Below, in pieces: positions 6,920-16,467 of a stretch of 64,000 nucleotides of DNA. Origin of the DNA: Alphaproteobacteria bacterium (GTDB lineage Bacteria > Pseudomonadota > Alphaproteobacteria > Rhizobiales > Rhizobiaceae). The notes beneath the pieces were generated by a model, which had not been told where the DNA came from, did no database searches, and was given only the letters and a program-made list of their open reading frames with translations. The stretch is taken from the NCBI GenBank assembly GCA_024280375.1, contig JAJRQF010000035.1, positions 62,001 through 126,000 of the forward strand. The letters run 5' to 3'. Made by a program: the position numbers and the translations under genes. The first letter of the stretch is position 1, and the number at the start of each line of letters is the position of its first letter.

Positions 6920-8866
6920 GTGACTAACGGCGATCCATATCCCGATGGCGTGCAGGATAATTCCTGCGCGCGACCATTGTATACAGAAACCGATCCTGAG
7001 GTTTGGAAGAGAATCGGGAGCCGCATTGCCGCGCGCTTGCTACCGGAGGATATAGTTTTTCTGCATCAATATGGAATAAGCCACCAAACGCTCAAAGAGG
7101 CCTCGGTGAAGTCTGAAACAGATGAAAAATCCGCAGCCGAGATTATGATAGCTGACGGGATGATCTCAGAAGTAGACTATTTTAGGTGCATGGCTCACTA
7201 TCTGGAATTGCCTTTTGATAATGCTGAATTGGATATTAATGCATGTTTGGGCGAACTGGCTAACGCATCCAATAAAATTGACAACGCGAAACTGACACTT
7301 ATTCGAGGTGCCGACCAATCTTCCTTCGTTTACACATCGCCAAACCGACGAATTCTGATCGAGCTGAGAAAGTTCCTGGAAAAGTACCCGGCCCTTAAGA
7401 AAAGGACGGTAATTACGACCTTTACCAATAGCAGACGTATGTTCATTGCAAGAAGGCAGCGCCCTCTTGTCCGTTCAGCAGTATTTTCGTTGCTTCAAAA
7501 GTTTCCGACCTACTCTGCCAAAACTACAATCACAGGACTACAATCTGGGATACTCATTTTTATAATGTCTACCTTGGCGATTGGAGCCGCATTTTTTAGC
7601 AAAGTCGTTGTAATTGCAATTCATATGGTTGCGTCAATTTTCTATCTTTTATGTATATGGGTAAGAATGGTTGCTGCTTTTGATTATTGTTCCATTCAAA
7701 CGAACCCTCAACGAAGGGATGTTAGGGCTGATGATAATGAGCTTCCCGTCTATTCGATACTTGTTGCTTTGTATCAGGAAGAAAATCAAATCAAAGATTT
7801 GATTAATTCACTGTCAAAACTTGACTGGCCGCGATCCAAACTAGAAATAAAATTAATTTGTGAAGGTGATGATTACGCGAGTATCAGTGCAGTAAAGGCA
7901 GCAATCCATGGGCTACCATTTGAATTGGTTGTCGTTCCACCAACCCTTCCACGAACCAAACCGAAAGCATTGAATTTTGCCTTTCCGCTATGCACAGGAC
8001 GATATCTAGTTATATATGATGCAGAAGACAGGCCCCATCCAGGGCAACTCCGAGAAGCCTATTCAAGATTTTGCAATGATGGTGGCAATTTGGCCTGTTT
8101 GCAGGCCCCGCTTGTCATTCATAATGCGCATCAGGGTTGGTTGCCGTCTTTATTCGCGATCGAATATTCGGCCTTGTTTCGTGGACTGCTGCCAACATTG
8201 GCAAAATGGAAAACACCAATTCCCCTTGGTGGAACTTCCAACCATTTTCGCCGATCCATATTGGAAAAGATAGGTGCCTGGGACCCTTACAATGTTACTG
8301 AAGATGCTGATTTAGGCATTAGATTGTCGCGTATGGGCTTTTTGACCGGAACCCTCCAATACCCGACTTATGAGGAAGCTCCCGTGCATTTAAGTTCTTG
8401 GATCAGGCAAAGAACCAGATGGTTCAAGGGCTGGTTACAGACTTGGTTGGTTCATATGCGCCATCCTGTAAAACTTCGCAGGGATCTTGGTTGGTACAAT
8501 ACATTTATATTCCACACTATTATCACGGGTATGATTGTTTCCGCCTTAACGCATCCATTTTTTTTAGTTTCACTGGCCTCAACAATTGTGCACATCGTAT
8601 CTGCGCAAAATGTTGAAGTTTACTACTATGTATTGGCCGTCGTCGATATCTCCAACATTCTATTTGGCTATCTCGCATTTTCAATCTTGGCTTGGCGAAC
8701 ACTCCCTGTTTGTGGCCATAAATCCTTGCGGCCAAAGCTGATTGGTGTTCCGCTTTACTGGTTGCTAATCTCGGTTGCAGCGTGGAGGGCGGTTTGGCAT
8801 CTAATCCGACGGCCATTTGAATGGGAAAAAACTACTCATTTAATGAGTTCCTCAAAGGTTGAGTAA
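6920..8866 (+). CDS. Membrane glycosyltransferase family 2 with N-terminal GspE-N-like domain
   Basis: A 648-residue processive-type GT2. Residues about 20-110 form an extra domain whose AAEIMIADGMISEVDYFRCMAHYLELPF resembles the GspE/MshE N-terminal domain. Two membrane helices follow (about 210-260), then the GT2 core with YSILVALYQEENQI, the metal/UDP site DAEDRP, the acceptor TEDADLG and the QRTRWFKGW motif of cellulose-synthase-like enzymes, then three or more C-terminal membrane helices. Such enzymes polymerise and export polysaccharide; the sugar is unknown. The start is GTG at 6920; no in-frame ATG lies nearby. It sits 79 bp after luxI with a hairpin in between, which suggests (inference) quorum-linked exopolysaccharide or biofilm production. 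Confidence 0.87.
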   Translation: MTNGDPYPDGVQDNSCARPLYTETDPEVWKRIGSRIAARLLPEDIVFLHQYGISHQTLKEASVKSETDEKSAAEIMIADGMISEVDYFRCMAHYLELPFDNAELDINACLGELANASNKIDNAKLTLIRGADQSSFVYTSPNRRILIELRKFLEKYPALKKRTVITTFTNSRRMFIARRQRPLVRSAVFSLLQKFPTYSAKTTITGLQSGILIFIMSTLAIGAAFFSKVVVIAIHMVASIFYLLCIWVRMVAAFDYCSIQTNPQRRDVRADDNELPVYSILVALYQEENQIKDLINSLSKLDWPRSKLEIKLICEGDDYASISAVKAAIHGLPFELVVVPPTLPRTKPKALNFAFPLCTGRYLVIYDAEDRPHPGQLREAYSRFCNDGGNLACLQAPLVIHNAHQGWLPSLFAIEYSALFRGLLPTLAKWKTPIPLGGTSNHFRRSILEKIGAWDPYNVTEDADLGIRLSRMGFLTGTLQYPTYEEAPVHLSSWIRQRTRWFKGWLQTWLVHMRHPVKLRRDLGWYNTFIFHTIITGMIVSALTHPFFLVSLASTIVHIVSAQNVEVYYYVLAVVDISNILFGYLAFSILAWRTLPVCGHKSLRPKLIGVPLYWLLISVAAWRAVWHLIRRPFEWEKTTHLMSSSKVE

Positions 8867-8891
8867 TCATCAATTCTTGTTCCAATTGAAA

Positions 8892-9674
8892 TCACCTGTT
8901 TTCAAGTAATTGCTCCAATATGTACTTCATAACCACAAGGTCCTGATCTCGAGAAAGACGGTGATTGCCATCTTTTATTAAGGTCATGGTCACGTTTGCA
9001 GATGGTAAATGGTCGATTAGCTTCATGGCATGTTTATAAGGAACGTCTGGATCTCTCATGCCCTGCAAAATTGCAACTGGACACCCGGTGTTAATAATCC
9101 CGTTCAAAACCAGATTATTTCTGCCATCTTCGATGAGGTTTTTCGTAATAATATTGGGCTCGTCGGAATATTCAGTGGCTTCGCTGATATAGCCTTGGGT
9201 TTCCAATTCCTTCAATTGGGCACTGGAAAAGTATGGTTCCATTAACTCAATTGTAAAGTCAGGAGCCGGCGCGATCAGCAGCATCCCAGCAAGTCTATTG
9301 GGTATTCTTGTCTTTTTTAGTTCTTGCGCCATTCTGAGCGCGATCCAGCCCCCCAAAGAGGAGCCCACCAGAATTTGTGGCCCTTCGGTGTATTCTTGAA
9401 AAACAGCAAGAGTTTCTTCCAGCCAGCGAGAAACTGTACCCTCACGAAATTCTCCACCGGATTCACCATGGCCAGAATAGTCAAATCGAACGGCGGAAAG
9501 GCCGCGTTTCTGAGACCAATCCATAATAACACGCGCTTTCGTACCGGTCATGTCCGAACGATATCCACCAAGCCAGATCAATCCAGGAGTTCCCCCGTCA
9601 ATTTTTCTAACAGCTATTTCACGTGCATGTTTCCCATCGCCAACTTTTAGACTATGTCTTGTTTCAATTGCCAA
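8892..9674 (-). CDS. Alpha/beta hydrolase
   Basis: A 260-residue single-domain alpha/beta hydrolase. The oxyanion strand LIWLGGYRSDM, the FDYSGHGESGG turn, the nucleophile elbow GSSLGG (Ser near residue 105), an acid in the QGMRDPDVP loop and the catalytic His in DGNHRLSR are all in place, so it should be active. The layout resembles the bacterial relatives of ABHD10-type thioesterases/carboxylesterases; the substrate is unknown. It probably starts with TTG at 9674, 6 nt after AAAGG; no in-frame ATG is available nearby. It converges with the GT2 gene (25 bp apart) and diverges from the GT4 gene. Confidence 0.85.
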   Translation of the reverse strand: MAIETRHSLKVGDGKHAREIAVRKIDGGTPGLIWLGGYRSDMTGTKARVIMDWSQKRGLSAVRFDYSGHGESGGEFREGTVSRWLEETLAVFQEYTEGPQILVGSSLGGWIALRMAQELKKTRIPNRLAGMLLIAPAPDFTIELMEPYFSSAQLKELETQGYISEATEYSDEPNIITKNLIEDGRNNLVLNGIINTGCPVAILQGMRDPDVPYKHAMKLIDHLPSANVTMTLIKDGNHRLSRDQDLVVMKYILEQLLENR

Positions 9675-9751
9675 TTTATGCCTTTACCTTTCTAGGGTAC
9701 TAAAAACGTGCGCCAATCAATTGTCTCAAGCCAGGAATTATTAGCTCTCAC

Positions 9752-10927
9752 ATGTCTGATTTGGATTCAATGACATCCATATTGCAAATTATTCCGAGAC
9801 TTGGTTCCGGTGGCGCAGAAAAAACTACTCTGGATATTGCGCGTGCGATTGTTGAAAATCAATGGGCTTCGATTGTTGTTTCAGAAGGTGGGCGGTTAGT
9901 TGAGAGTCTGCAGAAGCAGGGCTCTACCCATATTAAAATGTCAGCTGCCAGCAAGAACCCAATCAAAATAGTATTTAATGCATTGCGGCTGGTTTCGATT
10001 ATTCGCCAGAAAAACATCTCTATCATTCATGCGCGTTCGCGCGCACCAGCTTGGTCGGCATTGTTGGCCTCTAGAATATGCGGCATTCCATTAGTTACCA
10101 CCTACCATGGTGCCTACAAACAAAGTACCAAAATAAAAGCTCTTTATAATTCGATTATGGTTCGCTCCAGTATTGCAATTGCCAACTCAAATTGGACTTC
10201 AAATCTTATTCGCTCGAGATACCCAAACAGAGATTTGAAAATTCAAACTGTTTATCGAGGGACTGATTTTGATGAATTTGATAAAGCGGCGGTAAACCAT
10301 ACGCGCCAACAAAATATGCGGGACATGTGGCGTGTTGAAGAAAGCCAGGTAATTATTTTGAATTTGGCCAGAATCACAGAGCTCAAAGGTCAACGAACTT
10401 TGGTTGAAGCAATTCCTGCAATCTTGGGTTCCAATCCGGATGCAGTTATTGTGTTTGCAGGTGATGATCAGGGCCACTCAGGCTACCGGCAGGAGCTTGA
10501 GAAGCGTTGCGCTGAGCTGGGTGTCTCTCAGAATGTTCGATTCCCAGGCCATTGTGAAGATCCTGCAGCCGCTTTTTCAATCAGTCAGGTAACGGTTGTT
10601 TCATCCCATCAGCCTGAAACTTTTGGACGTGTTGCTGTGGAAGCTCAGGCTCTAGGTTCACTTGTTGTTGTATCTGATCTTGGCGGAGCAGGGGAAACAG
10701 TATTATCGCCGCCAATTGTTGACGAAAAATACAGAACAGGTTGGAAAATACCAGCGAAAGATGTTCTTGCCATGCAAAGCGTGATTGTGGAGGTTTTGCA
10801 AATTGATGCGAAAAATCAACAACGAATAACACAAAATGCACGCCTTCATGTTGTCGAGAAGTTTTCCACACAGCGCATGTGTTCAGAAACAATCAAAATA
10901 TATGAGTCTTTGATCAGGAATCGATAG
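9752..10927 (+). CDS. Glycosyltransferase family 4 (group 1)
   Basis: A 391-residue GT-B-fold retaining glycosyltransferase. The N-terminal acceptor domain opens with LQIIPRLGSGGAEKTTLDIA, and HARSRAPAWSALLASRICGIPLVTTYHGAY follows. The C-terminal donor domain has NLARITELKGQ and the donor-binding EX7E motif in HQPETFGRVAVEAQALG. Enzymes of this type move a sugar from a nucleotide-sugar onto lipopolysaccharide, capsule or other cell-surface glycans at the inner membrane. An alternative start is the ATG at 9770 directly before the first beta-strand. The gene stands alone, not in a visible polysaccharide cluster, though the GT2 gene is only 0.9 kb away. Confidence 0.88.
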   Translation: MSDLDSMTSILQIIPRLGSGGAEKTTLDIARAIVENQWASIVVSEGGRLVESLQKQGSTHIKMSAASKNPIKIVFNALRLVSIIRQKNISIIHARSRAPAWSALLASRICGIPLVTTYHGAYKQSTKIKALYNSIMVRSSIAIANSNWTSNLIRSRYPNRDLKIQTVYRGTDFDEFDKAAVNHTRQQNMRDMWRVEESQVIILNLARITELKGQRTLVEAIPAILGSNPDAVIVFAGDDQGHSGYRQELEKRCAELGVSQNVRFPGHCEDPAAAFSISQVTVVSSHQPETFGRVAVEAQALGSLVVVSDLGGAGETVLSPPIVDEKYRTGWKIPAKDVLAMQSVIVEVLQIDAKNQQRITQNARLHVVEKFSTQRMCSETIKIYESLIRNR

Positions 10928-11082
10928 ATATTCGATTATTACGGCCGTTTTCCGATGGCAATTGGCTCTTCCCGTCGACTATATAAATTGATTGAAACTT
11001 TGGAAGACATAACCCAGTGGAATTCAAAAGAAATTACCTAATGCATCGCTATTTCAGTTCCGGTTTGCATAATTTCGTGATT

Positions 11083-11120
11083 ACCAAACTTTGACGTTTA
11101 CGGAAACGTCAAAGTTTGGT
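11083..11120 (+). promoter_or_regulatory. 17-bp-arm palindromic operator of the beta-oxidation operon
   Basis: Arms ACCAAACTTTGACGTTT (11083-11099) and AAACGTCAAAGTTTGGT (11104-11120) are perfect inverted repeats around the 4-nt centre ACGG. They overlap a plausible promoter: -35-like TTTACG (11097-11102), a 17-bp spacer and -10 TATGAT (11120-11125). A bound protein would cover the -35 region, so repression is likely. The core TTGACGTTT resembles sites of MerR/TetR-type regulators of fatty-acid and branched-chain acid breakdown, but the regulator is not in the window. Confidence 0.8.
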
Positions 11121-11163
11121 ATGATGAAAGCAGATATTAATTTCCCGACTGTGGAGACAGTAA

Positions 11164-12948
11164 ATGCCAACCTACCAAGCCCCTACCAGCGATACCCTGT
11201 TCGTACTCAATGACGTTCTTGGCTTCGAGCGTTATAATAATCTTCCAGGCTTTGCCGATGCTACGCCTGATATGATTGAAGCAATTCTTGGGGAGGCAGC
11301 AAAGTTTTCAGAAGAGATCTTGCAGCCACTCAATCGGATTGGGGATAGCGAAGGCTGTACCCGCAGTGATGATGGCTCGGTTAAAACGCCAACTGGCTTT
11401 AAAGAAGCTTATGACGCTTATACAGAGGCAGGTTGGGGAACACTTCCCTTTAGTTCAGAATTTGGTGGGCAAGACTTGCCGGCAACTTTGGCAACGGCTG
11501 TCAGCGAGTTTATGACCGGGGCCAATATGTCTTTTGGCATGTATCCAGGACTAACCGCCGGCGCATCAGCTGCATTGTTGGCGCACGCTTCCCAAGAGCA
11601 AAAAGAAAAATATTTACCCAATATGATTGCGGGTAAATGGACAGGCACCATGAACCTGACTGAACCACATTGTGGTACCGATTTGGGTATGCTGCGCACC
11701 AAAGCTGTTCCGCAGGCAGATGGGTCCTATAAGCTTTCAGGTCAGAAAATATTCATATCCGCCGGTGAGCATGATTTGACCGAGAACATTATTCATCTGG
11801 TTATCGCACGGATTGAAGGCGCGCCAGAAGGCACCAAAGGTATCTCGTTGTTTGTTGTTCCAAGAAATTTGATCAACGAGGACGGCAGTTCTGGCGAAAA
11901 AAATGGCGTTACCTGCGGCTCAATTGAAGAGAAGATGGGTCTGCATGGAAACTCAACCTGCGTTTTGAATTTTGACGATGCGACCGGCTGGTTGGTTGGT
12001 GTTGAGAATAAAGGCCTTCGTGCCATGTTCACAATGATGAATGAAGCGCGCCTCGGTGTTGGTATGCAAGGTCTTGCGGTTTCAGAAGTTGCATATCAAA
12101 ATGCGGTAACCTATGCGAAAGACCGCTTGCAGGGCCGGTCGATCTCAGGTGTTAAAGCGCCGGATAAAAAAGCCGACCCGATTATCGTTCATCCTGATAT
12201 TCGACGCATATTGATGACCATCCGTTCCATTAACGAAGCCTCCCGTGCCCTGATTTTGTGGACCGCATTGAAGGGAGACATCAATCGGCGTTCTGACAAT
12301 GAGGAAGACCGTGAAGCAGCCGAAGATTTCATGGAGCTTTTGACGCCGGTTATTAAAGGCGTTGTAACTGACAAGGGTTTCGAAAATACCGTAATGGCTC
12401 AGCAGGTCTATGGCGGTCATGGCTATATCGCAGAATGGGGCATGGAGCAATTTGTGCGCGATTCACGTATTGCCATGATTTATGAAGGCACCAACGGCAT
12501 ACAAGCGCTTGATCTGGTTGGCCGTAAACTTGGTGCCAATGGTGGTCGTGCGATACAGGCGTTTTTCAAAGAAGTAGGCAGCTTTATTTCCGCAAATAAA
12601 AAAAATGATGCAATGGCTCCTTATACCAAGCCATTGTCAAAAGGGTTGACCGATCTGCAGTCTGCTTCCATGTGGTTGATGCAAAATGCCATGCAAAAAC
12701 CAGACAATGCGGGCGCCGCATCAACTGATTATATGCACCTGTTTGGCCTTGTTGCTATGGGCTATATGTGGGGCCTAATGGCGAAGGCAGCGCTTGAAGC
12801 CGATGGTGACAATAATGAATTTATGCAGAAAAAGCTGATTACCGGAAAATATTTTATGGAACGTATTATGCCGGAGACCTCTGCCCATCTTGCCCGAATT
12901 TCAACTGGCTGCGATACGATGATGGCCCTTGAGGCTGATGCGTTTTAA
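11164..12948 (+). CDS. Acyl-CoA dehydrogenase, long (about 600-residue) type
   Basis: A 594-residue FAD enzyme of the large acyl-CoA dehydrogenase group (AcdA/DmdC-like) with an added N-terminal segment and a C-terminal domain. Seen: the middle-domain motif TMNLTEPHCGTDLGMLRTKAV, KIFISAGEHDLTENI, and the active-site region MIYEGTNGIQALDLVGRKL, where the Glu of YEGTNG is the usual catalytic base. It forms the 2,3-double bond in acyl-CoA and passes electrons to ETF. It is the first gene of the operon behind the palindromic operator, with GTGGAGACAG before the ATG. Some relatives act on 3-methylmercaptopropionyl-CoA (DMSP breakdown), but no dmd gene is nearby, so a general fatty acyl-CoA role is favoured. 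Confidence 0.9.
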   Translation: MPTYQAPTSDTLFVLNDVLGFERYNNLPGFADATPDMIEAILGEAAKFSEEILQPLNRIGDSEGCTRSDDGSVKTPTGFKEAYDAYTEAGWGTLPFSSEFGGQDLPATLATAVSEFMTGANMSFGMYPGLTAGASAALLAHASQEQKEKYLPNMIAGKWTGTMNLTEPHCGTDLGMLRTKAVPQADGSYKLSGQKIFISAGEHDLTENIIHLVIARIEGAPEGTKGISLFVVPRNLINEDGSSGEKNGVTCGSIEEKMGLHGNSTCVLNFDDATGWLVGVENKGLRAMFTMMNEARLGVGMQGLAVSEVAYQNAVTYAKDRLQGRSISGVKAPDKKADPIIVHPDIRRILMTIRSINEASRALILWTALKGDINRRSDNEEDREAAEDFMELLTPVIKGVVTDKGFENTVMAQQVYGGHGYIAEWGMEQFVRDSRIAMIYEGTNGIQALDLVGRKLGANGGRAIQAFFKEVGSFISANKKNDAMAPYTKPLSKGLTDLQSASMWLMQNAMQKPDNAGAASTDYMHLFGLVAMGYMWGLMAKAALEADGDNNEFMQKKLITGKYFMERIMPETSAHLARISTGCDTMMALEADAF

Positions 12949-12963
12949 GGTGAAAATCTGACA

Positions 12964-14133
12964 ATGACCCTTCCATCCGAAATATTGCAAACGCCTGTTC
13001 CAGAATGGCGCACAGGTGATGTGGCTCAACTTGAGGAAATGGCCAACCGGTTCTTTTCTGCTGAGCTGTTGCCGCATTATGATGAATGGGAAAAGCAGGA
13101 GATTGTTGATCGCAGCGCTTGGGAAAAATCAGGCAAAGCGGGACTACTTTGCGCCTCCATGCCGGAAGAATATGGTGGCGCTGGTGGAACCTATGCCCAT
13201 GAGGCTGTTATCACCGAAGCCATTGGACATGTGGGGATAGACGGCTTTGGCCTGGCGCTGCACAATTCAATCGTTGCGCCTTACATCTTGCATCATGGTT
13301 CAGAAGAACAAAAGCAAAAATGGCTGCCCCGCATGGCATCAGGCGAGCTAATCGGTGCTATTGCCATGACAGAGCCCGGTGCCGGATCGGACCTTCAAGG
13401 CATTCGCACAAGCGCTGTTAAAGACGGCAATCATTATCTGATCAATGGTTCAAAGACCTTCATTACCAACGGTCAGCGCGCCAATCTGATTATTGTCGTG
13501 GTAAAAACCGATCCATCCAAAGGCGCCAAAGGTACATCACTTGTGGTGCTTGAAACGGACGAACTGGAAGGGTTTCGTCGCGGGCGTAATCTCGATAAGG
13601 TCGGGCTGAAAGCCAATGATACATCAGAGTTATTTTTCAACGATGTGCGCATTCCAACATCAAACATGTTGGGTTCAGAAGAGGGGCTTGGCTTTTTCCA
13701 ACTGATGCAGGAATTACCGCAGGAACGATTGTTGATCGCCAATCAGGCAATTTGCGCAATCGAACGGGCGCTAGCGCTAACGGTTGATTATGTCAAAGAG
13801 CGCAAAGCCTTTGGCAAATCTATAATGGACTTTCAAAACACCCAGTTCAAACTGGCTGAATTAAAAACCGAAGCAACCATTGCGCGGGTATTTATTGATA
13901 ATTGCGTTACCCAACATCTCGAATGCCTACTCGATCAAACGACAGCGTCGATGGCCAAGTACTGGGTGACAGATCTTCAATGCAAAGTGATGGATGAATG
14001 CCTGCAATTGCATGGCGGTTATGGTTATATGAATGAATATCCAATTGCCCGCATGTTCCGTGATGCGCGGGTACAGCGTATTTATGGCGGCACAAACGAA
14101 ATTATGAAACTGCTGATCGCGCGGAGCCTATAA
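12964..14133 (+). CDS. Acyl-CoA dehydrogenase
   Basis: A 389-residue acyl-CoA dehydrogenase of the standard length. Signatures: AMTEPGAGSDLQGIRTSAV (FAD/substrate motif), GSKTFITNGQRANLIIVV, and the C-terminal QLHGGYGYMNEYPIARMFRDARVQRIYGGTNEIMKLLIARSL. The catalytic carboxylate of short/medium-chain members lies at the GGTNE glutamate. It begins 15 bp after the previous gene in the same operon; two paralogues with different lengths suggest different chain lengths or branched substrates (inference). Confidence 0.93.
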   Translation: MTLPSEILQTPVPEWRTGDVAQLEEMANRFFSAELLPHYDEWEKQEIVDRSAWEKSGKAGLLCASMPEEYGGAGGTYAHEAVITEAIGHVGIDGFGLALHNSIVAPYILHHGSEEQKQKWLPRMASGELIGAIAMTEPGAGSDLQGIRTSAVKDGNHYLINGSKTFITNGQRANLIIVVVKTDPSKGAKGTSLVVLETDELEGFRRGRNLDKVGLKANDTSELFFNDVRIPTSNMLGSEEGLGFFQLMQELPQERLLIANQAICAIERALALTVDYVKERKAFGKSIMDFQNTQFKLAELKTEATIARVFIDNCVTQHLECLLDQTTASMAKYWVTDLQCKVMDECLQLHGGYGYMNEYPIARMFRDARVQRIYGGTNEIMKLLIARSL

Positions 14134-14136
14134 ATC

Positions 14137-14571
14137 ATGAACAACATATCTTTTTCGCCAGAAATGGCCCCGCCTAGCGCTAAATTTCTTGGCATGGACC
14201 TTGTGGAAATGGATGCTGAAAAAGGCTTTGTGAAGGTTTCATTTGATCCAAAACCAGAATTGCTCAATTTCAATGGTGTCATTCAAGGTGGTTTTCTTGC
14301 GGCAATGATGGATGATACAATGGGGTTCAATGCTTTTGTCCATCTTGGCATGAAGGTTGGTATGGCCTCAATCGATTTGCATACTCATTTCATGCGTCCG
14401 GTTCCAATGGGCAAAATTACTGTTGAGGCCCATGTGACGCGTGCTGGGAAATCCGTAATTTTTATGGAAAGCAAATTGTTCGATCTTGAAGGACGCCTTG
14501 CTGCGCGTTCCACTACAAGTGCCCGTATCATGCCGCTTTCCGCAACTGCGAAAACAGGAAAAACTCAATGA
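14137..14571 (+). CDS. PaaI-family hotdog thioesterase
   Basis: A 144-residue hotdog-fold protein. NFNGVIQGGFLAAMMDDTMG near residues 46-65 matches the PaaI-type active site (HGG-x-x-x-x-L-x-D), with Gln in place of the usual His before GG and Asp kept. SIDLHTHFMRPVPMGKITVEAHVTRAGKSVIFMESKLFD is the typical second half. It hydrolyses acyl-CoA and probably frees CoA from dead-end intermediates of the pathway. It starts 3 bp after the acyl-CoA dehydrogenase stop and overlaps the next gene by ATGA. Confidence 0.88.
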   Translation: MNNISFSPEMAPPSAKFLGMDLVEMDAEKGFVKVSFDPKPELLNFNGVIQGGFLAAMMDDTMGFNAFVHLGMKVGMASIDLHTHFMRPVPMGKITVEAHVTRAGKSVIFMESKLFDLEGRLAARSTTSARIMPLSATAKTGKTQ

Positions 14572-15206
14572 GCGAATATTCCCTGTATGGATTTTCAGAA
14601 TCCGGCAATTCCTACAAAGTCGCATTGATGCTTAAACTCATTGGGGCTGACTGGGAGCCAATATTTGTAGACTTTGGCAAAGGCGCGACGCGGGAGAAAC
14701 AATTCCGTGACACAAATGTCATGGGCGAGGTGCCTGTTTTGGTTCATCATAAAAGTGAAGGTGATTTTACGCTTTCGCAATCTGGTGCAATTCTGACTTA
14801 TCTTGCCAAGCGGTCTGGCAAGTTTGGTGGTGCTGATGAGATGGAAGATCTCGAAATTCTGCGATGGATATTATTCGATAACCACAAATTGACGGGTTAC
14901 ACCGCATCAGCCAGGTTTATGCGAACATTTATGGGTAAAGCGGACGAGCCTGAAACAAAATTTATGCATGCGCGAGCGCTGTCAGCATTTAAAGTACTCG
15001 ATGCCCATCTTGATGGGCGCAAATGGGTGGTGCTGGATCGACCGACTATTGCAGATATCTCACTCTGCGGTTATCTGTTTTGGCCAGATCATATGGGAAT
15101 ATCATGGGATCAATATCCGAATATAAAATCATGGCTTGAAAACATACAGGCAATTGAAGAATGGTCCCCATCTGAAGAATTGTTACCATCAGCACTAGCA
15201 GGTTAA
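14568..15206 (+). CDS. Glutathione S-transferase
   Basis: A 212-residue cytosolic GST. The N-terminal thioredoxin-fold domain (LYGFSESGNSYKVALMLKLIGADWEPIFVDF) ends with the glutathione-contact motif FTLSQSGAILTYLA, followed by the all-helical C-terminal domain. Ser or Tyr near residues 8-12 would activate glutathione. Its start overlaps the thioesterase stop by 4 bp, so it is translationally coupled within the fatty-acid operon; the substrate is unknown. GST genes recur in acyl-CoA operons of this order, perhaps for reactive enoyl or aldehyde products (inference). Confidence 0.9.
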   Translation: MSEYSLYGFSESGNSYKVALMLKLIGADWEPIFVDFGKGATREKQFRDTNVMGEVPVLVHHKSEGDFTLSQSGAILTYLAKRSGKFGGADEMEDLEILRWILFDNHKLTGYTASARFMRTFMGKADEPETKFMHARALSAFKVLDAHLDGRKWVVLDRPTIADISLCGYLFWPDHMGISWDQYPNIKSWLENIQAIEEWSPSEELLPSALAG

Positions 15207-15253
15207 ACCAATTAATAATGAAATGTTCCAAGAGGGACTGATAGGAGAAGAAA

Positions 15254-16462
15254 ATGCCGGAAGCATTTATTTACGACCACATGCGCACCCCGCGTGGACG
15301 TGGCAAAAAAGACGGCTCACTGCACGAAGTGCCGGCCGTTCGTTTGGCCGCTCACACTTTGAACGCTTTGCGCGACCGCAATGGCATTGATACCAGCACT
15401 GTCGATGACGTGATTTTAGGCTGTGTGGACCCGGTCGGTGAAGCGGGTAGTGATATTGCCCGCGCTGCCGTATTCGAAGCCGGATATGACACCAGCGTTC
15501 CCGGTATGCAGATCAACCGTTTTTGCGCATCAGGGCTTGATGCCATCAACATGGCGACAGGCAAAATTATGTCCGGCACCGACGATATCGTCATTGCAGG
15601 CGGCGTCGAGAGCATGAGCCGCGTCGGGCTTGGTGCATCCGGTGGTGCATGGCCGATGGACCCAAGTGTTGCTGTACCTTCTTACTTCATGCCGCAGGGC
15701 GTTTCTGCCGATTTGATCGCAACCAAATACGGTTTCTCACGCGATGATGTCGATGCCTATGCGGTTGAAAGCCAGAAGCGCTCGGCCAAATCATGGGAGG
15801 ACGGATTGTTCGATAAATCTGTGGTTGCAGTGAAAGACATCAACGGATTGACCATTCTCGACCGCGATGAGCACATGCGTCCCGGTACCGACATGCAGTC
15901 GCTTGCTTCCCTCAATGCATCATTTGTTATGATGGGCGAAATGGGTGGCTTTGATTATGTGGCCATTCAAGCCCACCCTGATGTGGAAGCCGTTAATCAC
16001 GTGCACCATGCGGGCAACTCATCCGGCATCGTTGATGGAGCAAGTGCTGTATTGATGGGCTCTAAACGCGGCGGCAAATCGCTGGGACTGACACCACGCG
16101 CTAAAATTCGGGCTTTTGCCAATATTGGTTCAGACCCGGCATTGATGCTTACCGGACCGGTGGACGTGACCGAAAAGCTGCTTAAGCGGTCGAAAATGAA
16201 GATCGAGGATATTGATCTGTTTGAGCTGAACGAAGCATTTGCTTCCGTGGTTCTGCGCTATATGCAGCATTTTGATATTTCGCACGACAAAATGAACGTC
16301 AATGGCGGGGCGATTGCCATGGGCCATCCGCTCGGTGCAACCGGCGCGATGATCCTTGGTACTGTGCTAGATGAGCTCGAACGCCGCGACCTCAACACTG
16401 CATTGGTAACCCTTTGCATTGGTGCCGGAATGGGCACCGCGACAATCATCGAGAGAGTGTAG
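15254..16462 (+). CDS. fadA: Acetyl-CoA C-acyltransferase (thiolase)
   Basis: A 402-residue thiolase that cleaves 3-ketoacyl-CoA with CoA to acetyl-CoA and a shortened acyl-CoA. The nucleophilic Cys is in [15 protein letters not shown] (near residue 92), the catalytic His in [16 protein letters not shown], and the second Cys in [17 protein letters not shown]. The ATG follows AGGAGAAGAAA. It belongs to the operon of acyl-CoA dehydrogenases and the downstream FadJ-type enzyme, with which it probably works in beta-oxidation. A purely biosynthetic (PhaA/AtoB) role is less likely from the context. Confidence 0.92.
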   Translation: MPEAFIYDHMRTPRGRGKKDGSLHEVPAVRLAAHTLNALRDRNGIDTSTVDDVILGCVDPVGEAGSDIARAAVFEAGYDTSVPGMQINRFCASGLDAINMATGKIMSGTDDIVIAGGVESMSRVGLGASGGAWPMDPSVAVPSYFMPQGVSADLIATKYGFSRDDVDAYAVESQKRSAKSWEDGLFDKSVVAVKDINGLTILDRDEHMRPGTDMQSLASLNASFVMMGEMGGFDYVAIQAHPDVEAVNHVHHAGNSSGIVDGASAVLMGSKRGGKSLGLTPRAKIRAFANIGSDPALMLTGPVDVTEKLLKRSKMKIEDIDLFELNEAFASVVLRYMQHFDISHDKMNVNGGAIAMGHPLGATGAMILGTVLDELERRDLNTALVTLCIGAGMGTATIIERV

Positions 16463-16467
16463 GGGCA

